Positions 26,616 to 34,449 of a stretch of DNA of 64,000 nt are shown here, piece by piece. Position 1 is the first letter of the stretch. Every line of letters starts with the position of its first letter. The notes under the pieces were generated by a model that saw only the letters and a list, made by a program, of their open reading frames with translations, ran no database searches and was not told the DNA's origin. The stretch is from Prevotella sp. (lineage in GTDB: Bacteria; Bacteroidota; Bacteroidia; Bacteroidales; Muribaculaceae), in assembly GCA_023662865.1 (NCBI GenBank), contig JAMPIK010000001.1, forward strand, positions 101,893 through 165,892, given 5' to 3'. Both the position numbers and the translations under genes were made by a program.

Positions 26616-27688
26616 ATATTGCGTAATAGAGAAGAGCGGTGAAGCATCAGAGCATCTAATATTACAAGAGCAGCCATGGATTTAACAACCGGAACAGCTC
26701 GCGGCACGACACAAACATCATGTCTGCCCTTGATTTCGAGCAGTGTAGGATTGCCGTGAGAGTCAACAGTTTCAATCGGTTGCATAATGGAAGGAGCCGG
26801 TTTGAAAGCTACACGCATTTCAATGATGTTGCCGTTTGATATGCCTCCCTGTATCCCGCCGGAATGATTTTCGACCGTATGTATTTCCGGTTGGCATACA
26901 AAATGGTCTACCGACTCGGAGCCCAATGCTCGCGATGCATTAAATCCCTGACCATATTCAAATCCTTTTGCCGCAGGAATGCTCATCATAGCTGCGGCCA
27001 ATTGAGCGTGCAATTTATCAAAAACCGGTTCACCCAAACCCGCTGGCACACCTGTTATCAAGCATATTACTTCTCCTCCAACGGAGTCTTTATTCTTGCG
27101 AACCTCATTCAGCAGAACTGTCATATCTTCTGACACTTCGGCCGATGGACATCTCACTATTGAAGAATAGACCTCGCTATCCGAAGGCATGGAAGAGTAG
27201 TCATAAGCAAGCTGCCCGATACGTGATGTAAATGCTATCGTCTTGATACCGAATTTATCAAGTATCTGCTCCGCAACAGCTCCGGCACATACCCTGCAGG
27301 CCGTTTCGCGAGCAGAGGAGCGACCGCCCCCCCGATAATCGCGAATTCCATATTTTGCAGAATATGTGAAGTCAGCATGATTAGGGCGATACACATCTTT
27401 CAGATTTTCATAATCTTTGGATTTTGCATCGGTATTTGGAATAATGAAGCCTATCGGCGAGCCGAGAGTAGTGCCGTTAAATATTCCGGATAGAATTTGC
27501 ACCTTGTCGACTTCATTTCTGCGAGAGCCGAGAGCATCGCCTCCGGGTCGGCGTTGGTTGAGAGCGGTTTGTACCTTATCAAGGTCAATCAGGAATCCGG
27601 AAGGCACACCATCAAGGATACCGCCGATAGCCGGGCCGTGGCTCTCGCCGAAAGTAGTCAGCTTGAGTATTTGTCCGAAACTGTTCAT
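26612..27688 (-). CDS. aroC: Chorismate synthase AroC
   Basis: Final enzyme of the shikimate pathway, converting EPSP to chorismate with reduced FMN. The 358-residue product starts MNSFGQILKLTTFGESHG (first family signature), with RRPGGDALGSRRNE, YRPNHADFTYSAKYG, GGGRSSARET and a C-terminal RHDVCVVPRAVPV. Length is normal. It overlaps ybaK upstream and the radical SAM gene downstream by 4 bp each (ATGA-type coupling). Confidence 0.96.
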   Translation of the reverse strand: MNSFGQILKLTTFGESHGPAIGGILDGVPSGFLIDLDKVQTALNQRRPGGDALGSRRNEVDKVQILSGIFNGTTLGSPIGFIIPNTDAKSKDYENLKDVYRPNHADFTYSAKYGIRDYRGGGRSSARETACRVCAGAVAEQILDKFGIKTIAFTSRIGQLAYDYSSMPSDSEVYSSIVRCPSAEVSEDMTVLLNEVRKNKDSVGGEVICLITGVPAGLGEPVFDKLHAQLAAAMMSIPAAKGFEYGQGFNASRALGSESVDHFVCQPEIHTVENHSGGIQGGISNGNIIEMRVAFKPAPSIMQPIETVDSHGNPTLLEIKGRHDVCVVPRAVPVVKSMAALVILDALMLHRSSLLRNI

Positions 27689-28176
27689 TTTTCCGGGAGA
27701 GTGCTGATATCGGCTACCGTAGCACGAATATAGTCAATCAGTTGCGCCGGGTTTGCACAAAGCTGCAAACCGCGTTGCCCGGCAGAGACGAAGAACTCGT
27801 TTAATTGGAGTACATCTTCTTGTATATAAGTAGGGAAAGGCTTCTTCATGCCTAATGGAGAACAGCCGCCGCGGATATATCCGGTGACAGACAGCAAGTC
27901 CTTCATGGGAATCATTTCGGCCTTCTTATTGCCGGAGGCCTTTGCCGCTTTCTTTAAATCAACCTCGCGGTTGCCGGGAATTACACAGACAAAATAGCCG
28001 GTGTTGGTGCCGTGAAGCACCAACGTTTTATATACACAATTTATGTCTTCGCCGAGTTCTGCGGCTACATGGTCGGCTGCCAGATTGTTCGGATCCACCT
28101 TATAGGGTATCAGCCGATAAGGAATCTTTGCCTTGTCAAGTAGCCTTGCAGCGTTTGTCTTTTGTATATTGGCCAT
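27685..28176 (-). CDS. ybaK: Cys-tRNA(Pro)/Cys-tRNA(Cys) deacylase YbaK
   Basis: Trans-editing hydrolase that clears mischarged Cys-tRNA(Pro). The 163-residue product matches the YbaK/EbsC fold: KTNAARLLDKAKIPY at the start, VYKTLVLHG with the key lysine near residue 50, GYIRGGCSPLGMKKPFPTYI in the middle and SAGQRGLQLCANPAQLI at the end. It is coupled to aroC by a 4-bp overlap and follows rho by 22 bp. Confidence 0.93.
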   Translation of the reverse strand: MANIQKTNAARLLDKAKIPYRLIPYKVDPNNLAADHVAAELGEDINCVYKTLVLHGTNTGYFVCVIPGNREVDLKKAAKASGNKKAEMIPMKDLLSVTGYIRGGCSPLGMKKPFPTYIQEDVLQLNEFFVSAGQRGLQLCANPAQLIDYIRATVADISTLPEK

Positions 28177-28198
28177 AATGTCTGTTTTATTTTGGACG

Positions 28199-30187
28199 TT
28201 ATCTGTCCATGGTGATCAGGAGCTCTTCGTTTGTCCGAGTCATCTCCATGCGTTTTTTGATAAACTCCATAGCTTCAAGCGAATTCATATCGCCGAGGTA
28301 GTTGCGGAGTATCCACATTCGGTTGAGAATTTCCTGATTGAGCAGGAGGTCATCGCGGCGAGTAGACGAAGAGATAATGTCGACGGCGGGAAATATACGC
28401 TTGTTGGAGAGTTTGCGGTCGAGCTGCAATTCCATATTGCCGGTGCCTTTGAATTCTTCAAAAATCACTTCGTCCATTTTTGATGATGTCTCGGTAAGTG
28501 CTGTTGCTATGATAGTTAGCGAGCCGCCATTCTCTATATTACGCGCTGCGCCGAAGAAGCGTTTGGGCTTTTGGAGTGCATTGGCGTCTACACCTCCGGA
28601 AAGAATCTTGCCGCTTGCCGGCGAAACGGTGTTATATGCACGCGCCAAACGAGTTATGGAGTCAAGCATAATCACTACATCGTGCCCGCTCTCTACCAGG
28701 CGCTTTGCTTTTTCAAGCACGATACCCGCAATTTTGACATGGCGTTCTGCCGGCTCATCAAATGTGGAAGCTATCACCTCGGCATTTACCGAACGCGCCA
28801 TATCTGTAACCTCCTCGGGGCGTTCATCAATAAGGAGCATTATAATGTAAGTCTCCGGGTGATTTTCGGCTATGGCATTAGCTATATCTTTGAGTAAAAT
28901 TGTCTTACCCGTTTTCGGAGGTGCAACAATCAAAGCACGTTGCCCTTTGCCTATGGGGGCAAACATATCTACAACGCGCGTAGAAATATTGCATGTACGA
29001 CCGGAGGTGAGGTCGAATTTTTCATCGGGGAAGAGGGGCACAAGGTGCTCGAAAGGAGTGCGGTCGCGGATAAGTTCCGGTGGCAGACCGTTAATCAAAT
29101 CAATCTTGCACAGCGGAAAATATTTTTCACCTTCGCGCGGCGGACGGATACCGCCTTCTACCACATCGCCGGGCTTCAAGCCATACCGCTTAATTTGAGA
29201 CTTGTCTACAAGCACATCGTCCGGAGATGCCAAATAATTATAGTCTGACGAGCGAAGGAAACCGTGACCTTCGGGAGTAATCTCCAAGACACCGGACGCG
29301 GTGAGAATTCCTTCAAAGTCAAAAATGGTTTCTTGGAAACGCTGCTGCTTTTGAAGTTGACGTTGTGACTGCTTGTTCTTCTTGTTTTGTTTGGATTGGA
29401 TTTGTTGCAGCTGTTGATTGGCCTTTTTGCCCGGTTCGGCAATCAGAATGGGTGCAACGGCAGCCGCTTTTTCAGCTTCTTCACGTTCTTTTTGAGAACG
29501 CGGTACAAATTTCTTTCCACCGGCTTTCGGGAAGAATGATCCCAACGAGGGTGTTTGATGCGGCTGATTTTGAGTACTGTTTGCGTCCTGAGTTTCTGTC
29601 TTTTCCTGACTCGTGTTGTCGGGTTCGGGAGCACTTGTTGCCGGTTCTGCATTTTCGCCTTCATTGGAATTAACGGCTTCCACTACCACCGGTAGGTTCG
29701 GCGTATTATTTACCTCAGTCTGTTCTTCTTGAAAAAGACTCGGTTCAGGCTGTTTTGCTTTGGGTTTACGTCCACGCTTTTTGGGTGTCGGAGCTTCTTT
29801 CTCTTCGGGAGTTTCAACAATTTCAGCTTTTGGTTCCGCCTGAATTTCCTGTTCGGGTTGAACTTCTGCCTTACGCGGACGTCCGCGACGCTTGGTCGGC
29901 TTGGCTTCTGATTCCGAAGAGATAGTCACACTCTCTTCGGGAGAGAGTTGTGTCGGTTCCTCTTTCTTTTTCTTGTCAGTTTTCTTGGCACGCGTTTTGC
30001 GCTCACGAGCCGGTTTGGCAGCGAGTTTCTCCGCTTCTGCTTTGGCAAAGTCCTTAGCTTGATTTTCAATAATATGATAAGCCATGTCTTGAGTAGAAGC
30101 GCCGTCAACCTTCTTCATGCCCATTTCAGTGGCTATTTGTCGCAGCCGGGACTCGTCCATGGCTGTTAGTTCATCAAAATTATACAT
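28199..30187 (-). CDS. rho: Transcription termination factor Rho with long disordered insert
   Basis: RNA-dependent hexameric ATPase for transcription termination. The 662-residue product is about 240 residues longer than E. coli Rho. Residues ~1-50 form the N-terminal Rho_N helix-extended-loop-helix; ~55-285 are a low-complexity, charged and Gln-rich region with AT-hook-like RRGRPRKA and KRGRKPKA and a Gln/Lys-rich end; the RNA-binding domain follows (GHGFLRS near 305) and then the ATPase with APPKTGKT near 422 and LIDERPEEV. Such inserts are known in Bacteroidota Rho, and the one in B. thetaiotaomicron has been reported to drive phase separation. First gene of rho-ybaK-aroC-radical SAM. Confidence 0.97.
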   Translation of the reverse strand: MYNFDELTAMDESRLRQIATEMGMKKVDGASTQDMAYHIIENQAKDFAKAEAEKLAAKPARERKTRAKKTDKKKKEEPTQLSPEESVTISSESEAKPTKRRGRPRKAEVQPEQEIQAEPKAEIVETPEEKEAPTPKKRGRKPKAKQPEPSLFQEEQTEVNNTPNLPVVVEAVNSNEGENAEPATSAPEPDNTSQEKTETQDANSTQNQPHQTPSLGSFFPKAGGKKFVPRSQKEREEAEKAAAVAPILIAEPGKKANQQLQQIQSKQNKKNKQSQRQLQKQQRFQETIFDFEGILTASGVLEITPEGHGFLRSSDYNYLASPDDVLVDKSQIKRYGLKPGDVVEGGIRPPREGEKYFPLCKIDLINGLPPELIRDRTPFEHLVPLFPDEKFDLTSGRTCNISTRVVDMFAPIGKGQRALIVAPPKTGKTILLKDIANAIAENHPETYIIMLLIDERPEEVTDMARSVNAEVIASTFDEPAERHVKIAGIVLEKAKRLVESGHDVVIMLDSITRLARAYNTVSPASGKILSGGVDANALQKPKRFFGAARNIENGGSLTIIATALTETSSKMDEVIFEEFKGTGNMELQLDRKLSNKRIFPAVDIISSSTRRDDLLLNQEILNRMWILRNYLGDMNSLEAMEFIKKRMEMTRTNEELLITMDR

Positions 30188-30218
30188 ATATTAGAAATTA
30201 GACCGAGAGGTCTTTTTG

Positions 30219-30237
30219 ATTAAACAAGCTCTAAACA
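30219..30237 (+). repeat. 19-nt repeat shared with the ffh upstream region
   Basis: ATTAAACAAGCTCTAAACA is identical to 83-101. In relation to the adjacent genes the copies point in opposite senses: sense to ffh, antisense to rho. Confidence 0.75.
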
Positions 30238-30435
30238 AACACATAAATTTCGGGTTAGGTTAAGACATAATGCAAAATGCCTGAATTGTGTTGAAATAAA
30301 GTTCAAGGATTATTCTTTATTACAAATCAGACAAGCGAAATGTTCACAACTGTTAATCTGACTGCTTATCTGATTGTATAGAGGAGAGCAAGCTGCTACC
30401 CGGTAGCGAAATGTGTTTCTCGTTGAATTATGGTG

Positions 30436-30467
30436 CAAATTTAAAACAAATTTCTGAAACAGCCAAA
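30436..30467 (-). promoter_or_regulatory. rho operon promoter
   Basis: On the minus strand TTTG (30467-30464), 20 nt, then TAAATTTG (30443-30436): full -33 and -7 elements at ideal spacing, about 250 bp upstream of the rho ATG. Confidence 0.75.
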
Positions 30468-30654
30468 ATTCACCCGCAAACAGCACCAAAAATTGTAGCG
30501 AAATGAAATTTATTTTCACTATGCTATCAGTTTTCCGGGATTAGATTTGGATAAAACGGGGTGTGAGGCGTTCTTTTTGATGGAATTTGGTAGCTGATTT
30601 TAGTTTGATTATCTTTTTGATTAGCAATTGGTTAGTATTTTTGTGACGAAAAAA

Positions 30655-30686
30655 TTTGCGCAATAGAAAATAATAAGCTAATTTTG
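30655..30686 (+). promoter_or_regulatory. trxA promoter
   Basis: TTTG at 30655-30658, 20 nt, TAATTTTG at 30679-30686; the ATG is 25 nt further on. Another TATTTTTG at 30636-30643 has a less good -33 and may be a second start. Confidence 0.8.
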
Positions 30687-30711
30687 AAACATAAATCAAT
30701 AACTAAATATC

Positions 30712-31026
30712 ATGGCAATTCATTTTACTGACGAGAGTGCTCGCGAAGCAATTGAGTCCGGCAAGCCGGTAGTAATAGATTTTTGGGCCGAATGGTGTGG
30801 TCCGTGTCTTAAACTTGGACCCTCTGTTGAGGAACTTGCCGAGAAATATGAGGGAAAAGCTATCGTAGGCAAAATCAATGTTGACGAGAACGATGAAATT
30901 TCTACAGAATTCCGCGTGCGCAATATTCCTACTGTAATTTTCCTCAAAGAAGGCAAACTCGTTGACCGTACAGTAGGTTTCGTTTCTTTCGCTGAGTTGG
31001 AAACCAAACTTCAAGCTTTGTTGTAA
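30712..31026 (+). CDS. trxA: Thioredoxin
   Basis: Cytoplasmic disulfide reductant. The 104-residue product has the WCGPC active site at residues 28-32 (FWAEWCGPCLKL), the buried Asp near residue 23, and the cis-proline loop NIPTVIFLKEGK. Length is that of classical TrxA. Monocistronic with its own promoter and a nearby terminator. It could serve the thiol peroxidase encoded at 6317. Confidence 0.96.
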   Translation: MAIHFTDESAREAIESGKPVVIDFWAEWCGPCLKLGPSVEELAEKYEGKAIVGKINVDENDEISTEFRVRNIPTVIFLKEGKLVDRTVGFVSFAELETKLQALL

Positions 31027-31091
31027 TCCTTACAAAAGCAGAACAAAGAAGGTTGCTATAAACCTTTATAATCAAAGCATTTAAAAGCACA

Positions 31092-31119
31092 TTAGGAGAG
31101 TCTTTCAGGCTCTCCCTAA
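31092..31119 (+). terminator. Probable terminator of trxA
   Basis: TTAGGAGAG (31092-31100) pairs with CTCTCCCTAA (31110-31119) with one bulged C and a 9-nt loop, followed by a weakly T-rich stretch. 66 bp after the trxA stop. Confidence 0.65.
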
Positions 31120-31150
31120 CTATTTCCACCTATATTCAAATCGCAATCGA

Positions 31151-31190
31151 GTAGGAGGTAAACACTAATCATAGGGTGTTTATCTCCTAC
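31151..31190. other. Long hairpin, possible intron domain VI
   Basis: GTAGGAGGTAAACAC (31151-31165) pairs with GTGTTTATCTCCTAC (31176-31190): 15 bp with one G-U on the plus strand, or an A-C mismatch on the minus strand. On the minus strand it lies just after domain V, where domain VI belongs. On the plus strand it would be followed by TTTCGTATTT and could act as a second terminator for trxA. Confidence 0.5.
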
Positions 31191-31214
31191 TTTCGTATTT
31201 ACTTGTCCTCTCAC

Positions 31215-31249
31215 ACCACCGTACAAGCGGTTCCGCATACGGCGGTTCC
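31215..31249 (-). ncRNA. Group II intron domain V-like hairpin
   Basis: The minus strand reads as a compact two-part stem: outer ACCGCCGTA paired with TACGGTGGT (one G-U), inner GCGG-AA-CCGC capped helix, separated by a short bulge. This is the size and shape of the ~34-nt catalytic domain V. It lies about where expected, just downstream of the maturase C-terminus. Confidence 0.7.
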
Positions 31250-32029
31250 TCAACCTTTCGGCAAGGCCGAAGCCTTGTAATAACAACCTATCCACACATA
31301 GCCAGCGCGGTATAGTGCATCATCGAACATTGCCCTTGATGCTATCCAACTATGTGCTATGTGCCAGTAACCTTGGCTTGTGTTGCACCATTCATAGGCT
31401 TTTTGCTTCGATATGCCGCATTTATTTAGGTTCTTCACGCGCGCCCTTGGACGCTTCCATGCTTTCCATATACACATGCGGATACGGTGGCGCAGCCATT
31501 GGTCTACCTCCTTGACCTTATTAGTCCATCGTCTGCATAGCGCACAAACGGATGTCCGCGCTTTTAAAGTTCATTGTCAAGTTCGTTGAGCAGTATGTTG
31601 GCAAGCAACGGACTGAGCGATCCGCCTTGGGGCGTTCCCTCCCATGTTGCCTCATACTTGCCATTTACCATGACTCCCGCATTGAGGTATTTGTGAATGA
31701 GGGAGATGACTGCATCGTCCTTTATTGTCCGTTGCAGTATCTCTATCAGCTTTGCGTGGTTGACGGTGTCAAAGAAGCGTTCAAGGTCTATGTCCACCGC
31801 ATAGTGGTAGCCTTGGCTTATTATCTCCTTTGCTTTTTACTTGCTTGTATGCGGCATTGAGCTTGCTTGGCGACAAAATTTGCTCCAACAAAGGGTATGC
31901 TTGTTTAGGTTGTTCCGTTGTGAGATATCCGTCCACTACGCGCATGAAAGTCTGCGCCTCCTCATAGCCTTGGGCTTCCGGCCTATTCTTTTGAGGACGG
32001 CTATCGTTCTGCGCCGATATTTTCTGCAT
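31250..32029 (-). pseudogene. Broken group II intron reverse transcriptase/maturase
   Basis: Three pieces of one LtrA-like protein are visible. The N-terminal piece (32029 to about 31820) ends LLEQILSPSKLNAAYKQVKSKG. It jumps, with a frame change, to GYHYAVDIDLERFFDTVNHAK and on through TPQGGSLSPLLANILLNELDNEL (about 31820-31567), so roughly 100 residues of the RT1-RT2 region are missing. A TAA at 31564-31566 interrupts the same frame just before HPFVRYADD, the RT active site (31528-31541). After another deletion the maturase X domain remains (VDQWLRHRIRMCIWKAWKRP..., 31510-31250). At least two deletions and one nonsense codon make it non-functional. Confidence 0.88.
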
Positions 32030-32462
32030 TCTTCCTTTCTTTTGATGGTGTTTGACAATATTCACTTCGGCCGGGTTCAGTCCTTCCCTTGCGCTGTCCT
32101 CGCAAGGTACTATAACCTCTGCTGACTTCTCACGGCAAGTTTTACTCCGCAGTCTTGAGTAATTGGGTCGCAACTTCGTCCGTGATACCTCCCCGATTAA
32201 GAGCATAATCTTTCACACTTATATCTGCTTGATTTACGCCACTCGTTCCGAATAGCTATTGGGCTTTGACTTCTTTAGCAGTCTTACCCACGAGCAAACG
32301 CCTTGGTATCAAATTTCTGTACGTCAGGCCAGTGCCTTGCCGCCGACTTCCTTTACATCCAATGTCGCCATTGGCAGTTTGTCTTTGGCTGTACGCTTGC
32401 CGCTATTAGGCCGCGTTAGGGACTTCCACCCAATAGATTATGCCCATGTCGGCCGAACTAAA

Positions 32463-32494
32463 AAGATGTCTCATCTTCACAGGTGAGACATCTT
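32463..32494 (-). terminator. Terminator of tnaA
   Basis: Perfect 11-bp stem AAGATGTCTCA / TGAGACATCTT with a 10-nt loop; on the minus strand it is followed by TTTTAG. It is 25 bp after the tnaA stop. The group II intron remnant begins a few bases beyond. Confidence 0.9.
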
Positions 32495-32518
32495 CGGGTA
32501 ATTATATATATGTGAGTA

Positions 32519-33895
32519 TTAATCTGCGGGAGCGAGTTTCACTGTGAAGTGACGAAGCAGGGGTGCTTCCCATACAATCTTCAGACCCTTCTTGATTTCG
32601 TGACGACGGTCGTAAACGTTCTTGATTGCAGCTGCAATCACGTCCATGTGGTTGTTGGTGTATACACGGCGCGGAATGCAGAGGCGGAGGAAGTCAAGAC
32701 CACCGAAACGGTTTTCGCGAGTCACGGGATCACGGTCGGCCAAAATGTAACCGATTTCGCAACCACGGATACCGGCTTCGCGATACAGCTCTACGGTAAG
32801 CATCTGTGCGGGGAATTCCTCTTTGGGTACTTCTGAGAGAATCTTGTCTGCATCCAAGAAGATTGCATGACCGCCTACGGGACGCTGATAGGGGATACCG
32901 TATTCGTCAAGCTTATTGGCGAGATACTGAACTTGTTTGATACGAGTTTCGAGCATATCAAATTCAGTATTTTCGTTCAGACCTACCGCGAGAGCGTCCA
33001 TGTCGCGGCCGTTCATACCGCCGTAAGTTACGAAGCCTTCGAAGCAGATGCAGAAGCCTTTTGCACCTTCATACCACTCTTCGTGGCGAGTTGCGATAAA
33101 GCCACCCATGTTTACGAGACCGTCTTTCTTTGATGACATTGTCATACCGTCGGCCAAATCAAACATTTCGCGAGTGATTTCTTTGATTGACTTGTCAGCG
33201 TAACCCTCTTCGCGAGTCTTTATGAAGTAAGCATTTTCTGCGAAACGAGCGGAGTCGAATACGAGGGGCTTTTTGTATTTCTCACACAATACGCTCACTT
33301 CGCGGAGGTTCTGCATGCTTACAGGCTGACCGCCGGCGGTGTTGTTAGTGATGGTTACGATAACGAAAGGCACTTTGTCGCCTTGCTCTTTGAGCACCTT
33401 TTCAAGTTTGTTGATGTCAACATTGCCTTTGAAGGGGTGTTCAAGCTGAGTGTCTTTTGCTTCATCGATTGTGCAGTCTACAGCAAATGCTTTGCGGCTT
33501 TCGATGTGACCCTTTGTAGTATCGAAATGTGAGTTGCCGGGGATAATATCGCCTTCGTGTACGAGGTATGAGAAGAGCACGTTTTCTGCGGCACGACCCT
33601 GGTGAGTAGGCAGTACATACTTGAAACCGGTAAGTTTGGTGATAGTTTCTTTGAGGTTAAAGAAAGAACGAGCACCGGCATAGCTTTCATCACCCATCAT
33701 CATAGCAGCCCACTGACGGTCGCTCATAGCACCTGTACCGGAGTCTGTGATGCAGTCGATATATACTTGTTCACTGCGGAGCATAAATACGTTGTAATCA
33801 CACTCTTTGAGCCATTGTTCACGCTCTTCGCGTGTGCTTTTGCGTATAGGCTCTACCATCTTGATTTTCCAAGATTCTGCGAAAGGTAATTCCAT
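32519..33895 (-). CDS. tnaA: Tryptophanase
   Basis: PLP enzyme splitting tryptophan into indole, pyruvate and ammonia. The 458-residue product has the beta-eliminating lyase fold, with the PLP lysine in SKKD (255-258). Three places separate it from the close relative tyrosine phenol-lyase: FDTTKGH with Asp125 (tyrosine phenol-lyase has Thr), CEIGY (where the other enzyme has an Arg) and the C-terminal LRHFT with His. These point to tryptophanase, although other stretches (MMMGDESYAG, MGGF, PRRVYT) look tyrosine phenol-lyase-like. Codon use is biased as in gdhA, suggesting high expression. No TnaC-like leader peptide was seen. Confidence 0.9.
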   Translation of the reverse strand: MELPFAESWKIKMVEPIRKSTREEREQWLKECDYNVFMLRSEQVYIDCITDSGTGAMSDRQWAAMMMGDESYAGARSFFNLKETITKLTGFKYVLPTHQGRAAENVLFSYLVHEGDIIPGNSHFDTTKGHIESRKAFAVDCTIDEAKDTQLEHPFKGNVDINKLEKVLKEQGDKVPFVIVTITNNTAGGQPVSMQNLREVSVLCEKYKKPLVFDSARFAENAYFIKTREEGYADKSIKEITREMFDLADGMTMSSKKDGLVNMGGFIATRHEEWYEGAKGFCICFEGFVTYGGMNGRDMDALAVGLNENTEFDMLETRIKQVQYLANKLDEYGIPYQRPVGGHAIFLDADKILSEVPKEEFPAQMLTVELYREAGIRGCEIGYILADRDPVTRENRFGGLDFLRLCIPRRVYTNNHMDVIAAAIKNVYDRRHEIKKGLKIVWEAPLLRHFTVKLAPAD

Positions 33896-33939
33896 AAATG
33901 CTTTATATTAGTTTTTTGGTATGTTTTCTAAATTTTCCA

Positions 33940-33947
33940 CAAAGTTA
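33940..33947 (-). promoter_or_regulatory. -7 element for tnaA
   Basis: TAACTTTG on the minus strand, 44 bp before the tnaA start; no clear -33 match. The 202-bp gap up to 34098 holds nothing else recognisable. Confidence 0.5.
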
Positions 33948-34097
33948 ATACTTTTTTTTAGATTTTAAGCGGTATGACGATGATTTTTTTTTAATTCGTT
34001 TATGGTGGATTGTGATTTATTTATAAGTATGCAACAATTTTAAATTTAGATTGTTAATATAGTAGAAATTAAAACAAAGTAATAAAAACAAGAAATC

Positions 34098-34304
34098 ATG
34101 AACATTGAATTAATCGGCACATGGGCCGGCGAAGTGTATAAAGCACTCGAAACTTCCGAGACTCGCGTTCTGGGTCTGAAACAACTTAAAAAAGCCACTA
34201 AACTGAAAAAAGATGAACTTATGGCAGCTTTCGGTTGGCTGGGACGCGAAGGCAAAATTGTTATAACCAACAATGATGAGGAAATTGTAGTGACATTGGT
34301 ATAA
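34098..34304 (+). CDS. Small winged-helix protein (DUF2582-like)
   Basis: A 68-residue protein consisting of one winged helix-turn-helix: TWAGEVYKALE, then RVLGLKQLKKATKLKKDELMAAFGWLGREGKI as the HTH core, then a short beta wing (VITNNDEEIVVTLV). This matches the small DUF2582 family found in Bacteroidota. DNA binding is likely from the fold, but the target is unknown. Monocistronic, with a strong terminator. Confidence 0.8.
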   Translation: MNIELIGTWAGEVYKALETSETRVLGLKQLKKATKLKKDELMAAFGWLGREGKIVITNNDEEIVVTLV

Positions 34305-34322
34305 CCCCCATTGTCACTTCCG

Positions 34323-34370
34323 AATAAACGGGAAGAATCGTTCTCCGCTGAATGGTTCTTCCTGTTTATT
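34323..34370 (+). terminator. Rho-independent terminator of the winged-helix gene
   Basis: 15-bp stem AATAAACGGGAAGAA / TTCTTCCTGTTTATT (one G-U), 18-nt loop, followed by TTTTTTC. 18 bp after the stop. Confidence 0.9.
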
Positions 34371-34384
34371 TTTTTCAAGAATGG

Positions 34385-34415
34385 TTGGCTGTGCCAAAAT
34401 TTATTAGTAATTTCG
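34385..34415 (+). promoter_or_regulatory. Promoter of the fumarase gene
   Basis: TTG at 34385-34387, 20 nt, then TAATTTCG at 34408-34415, one base off the -7 consensus. The ATG follows at 34450. Confidence 0.6.
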
Positions 34416-34449
34416 CGCCAAATCACAATTCATAATACATATTTAATAT

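Larger units (their letters stand above)
30188..30467 (-). promoter_or_regulatory. rho leader region
   Basis: From the predicted start near 30428 to the rho ATG at 30187 the mRNA leader is about 240 nt. It has no open frame of note but carries a GCTACC-C-GGTAGC palindrome (30395-30407), the 19-nt repeat at 30219-30237 (antisense to rho) and a small hairpin (AGACC-GAGA-GGTCT, 30200-30213) beside a homopolymer tract. A leader this long suggests post-transcriptional control or autoregulation; that is inference. Confidence 0.5.
31145..32458 (-). mobile_element. Degenerate group II intron (probably class C)
   Basis: The minus strand carries group II intron parts in order: a 5' RNA region of about 400 nt starting close to 32458 and containing GGGTGGAAGTCCC (about 32419-32431), a broken reverse transcriptase/maturase reading frame (32029-31250), a domain V-like hairpin (31215-31249) and a possible domain VI hairpin (31151-31190). 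The 5' edge lies directly after the T-run of the tnaA terminator, the preferred target of class C introns; the CGC in the domain V stem and the lack of an endonuclease domain also fit class C. Overall length of about 1.3 kb instead of roughly 2 kb or more and the broken frame show it is dead. Exact ends are inferred. Confidence 0.75.

Noticed and set aside
31564..31797. Intact small reverse transcriptase gene or retron
   Set aside because: It is one fragment of the broken group II intron maturase; the frame stops before the YADD motif.
32519..33895. Tyrosine phenol-lyase
   Set aside because: The substrate-discriminating positions (Asp125, EIG segment, C-terminal His) match tryptophanase.
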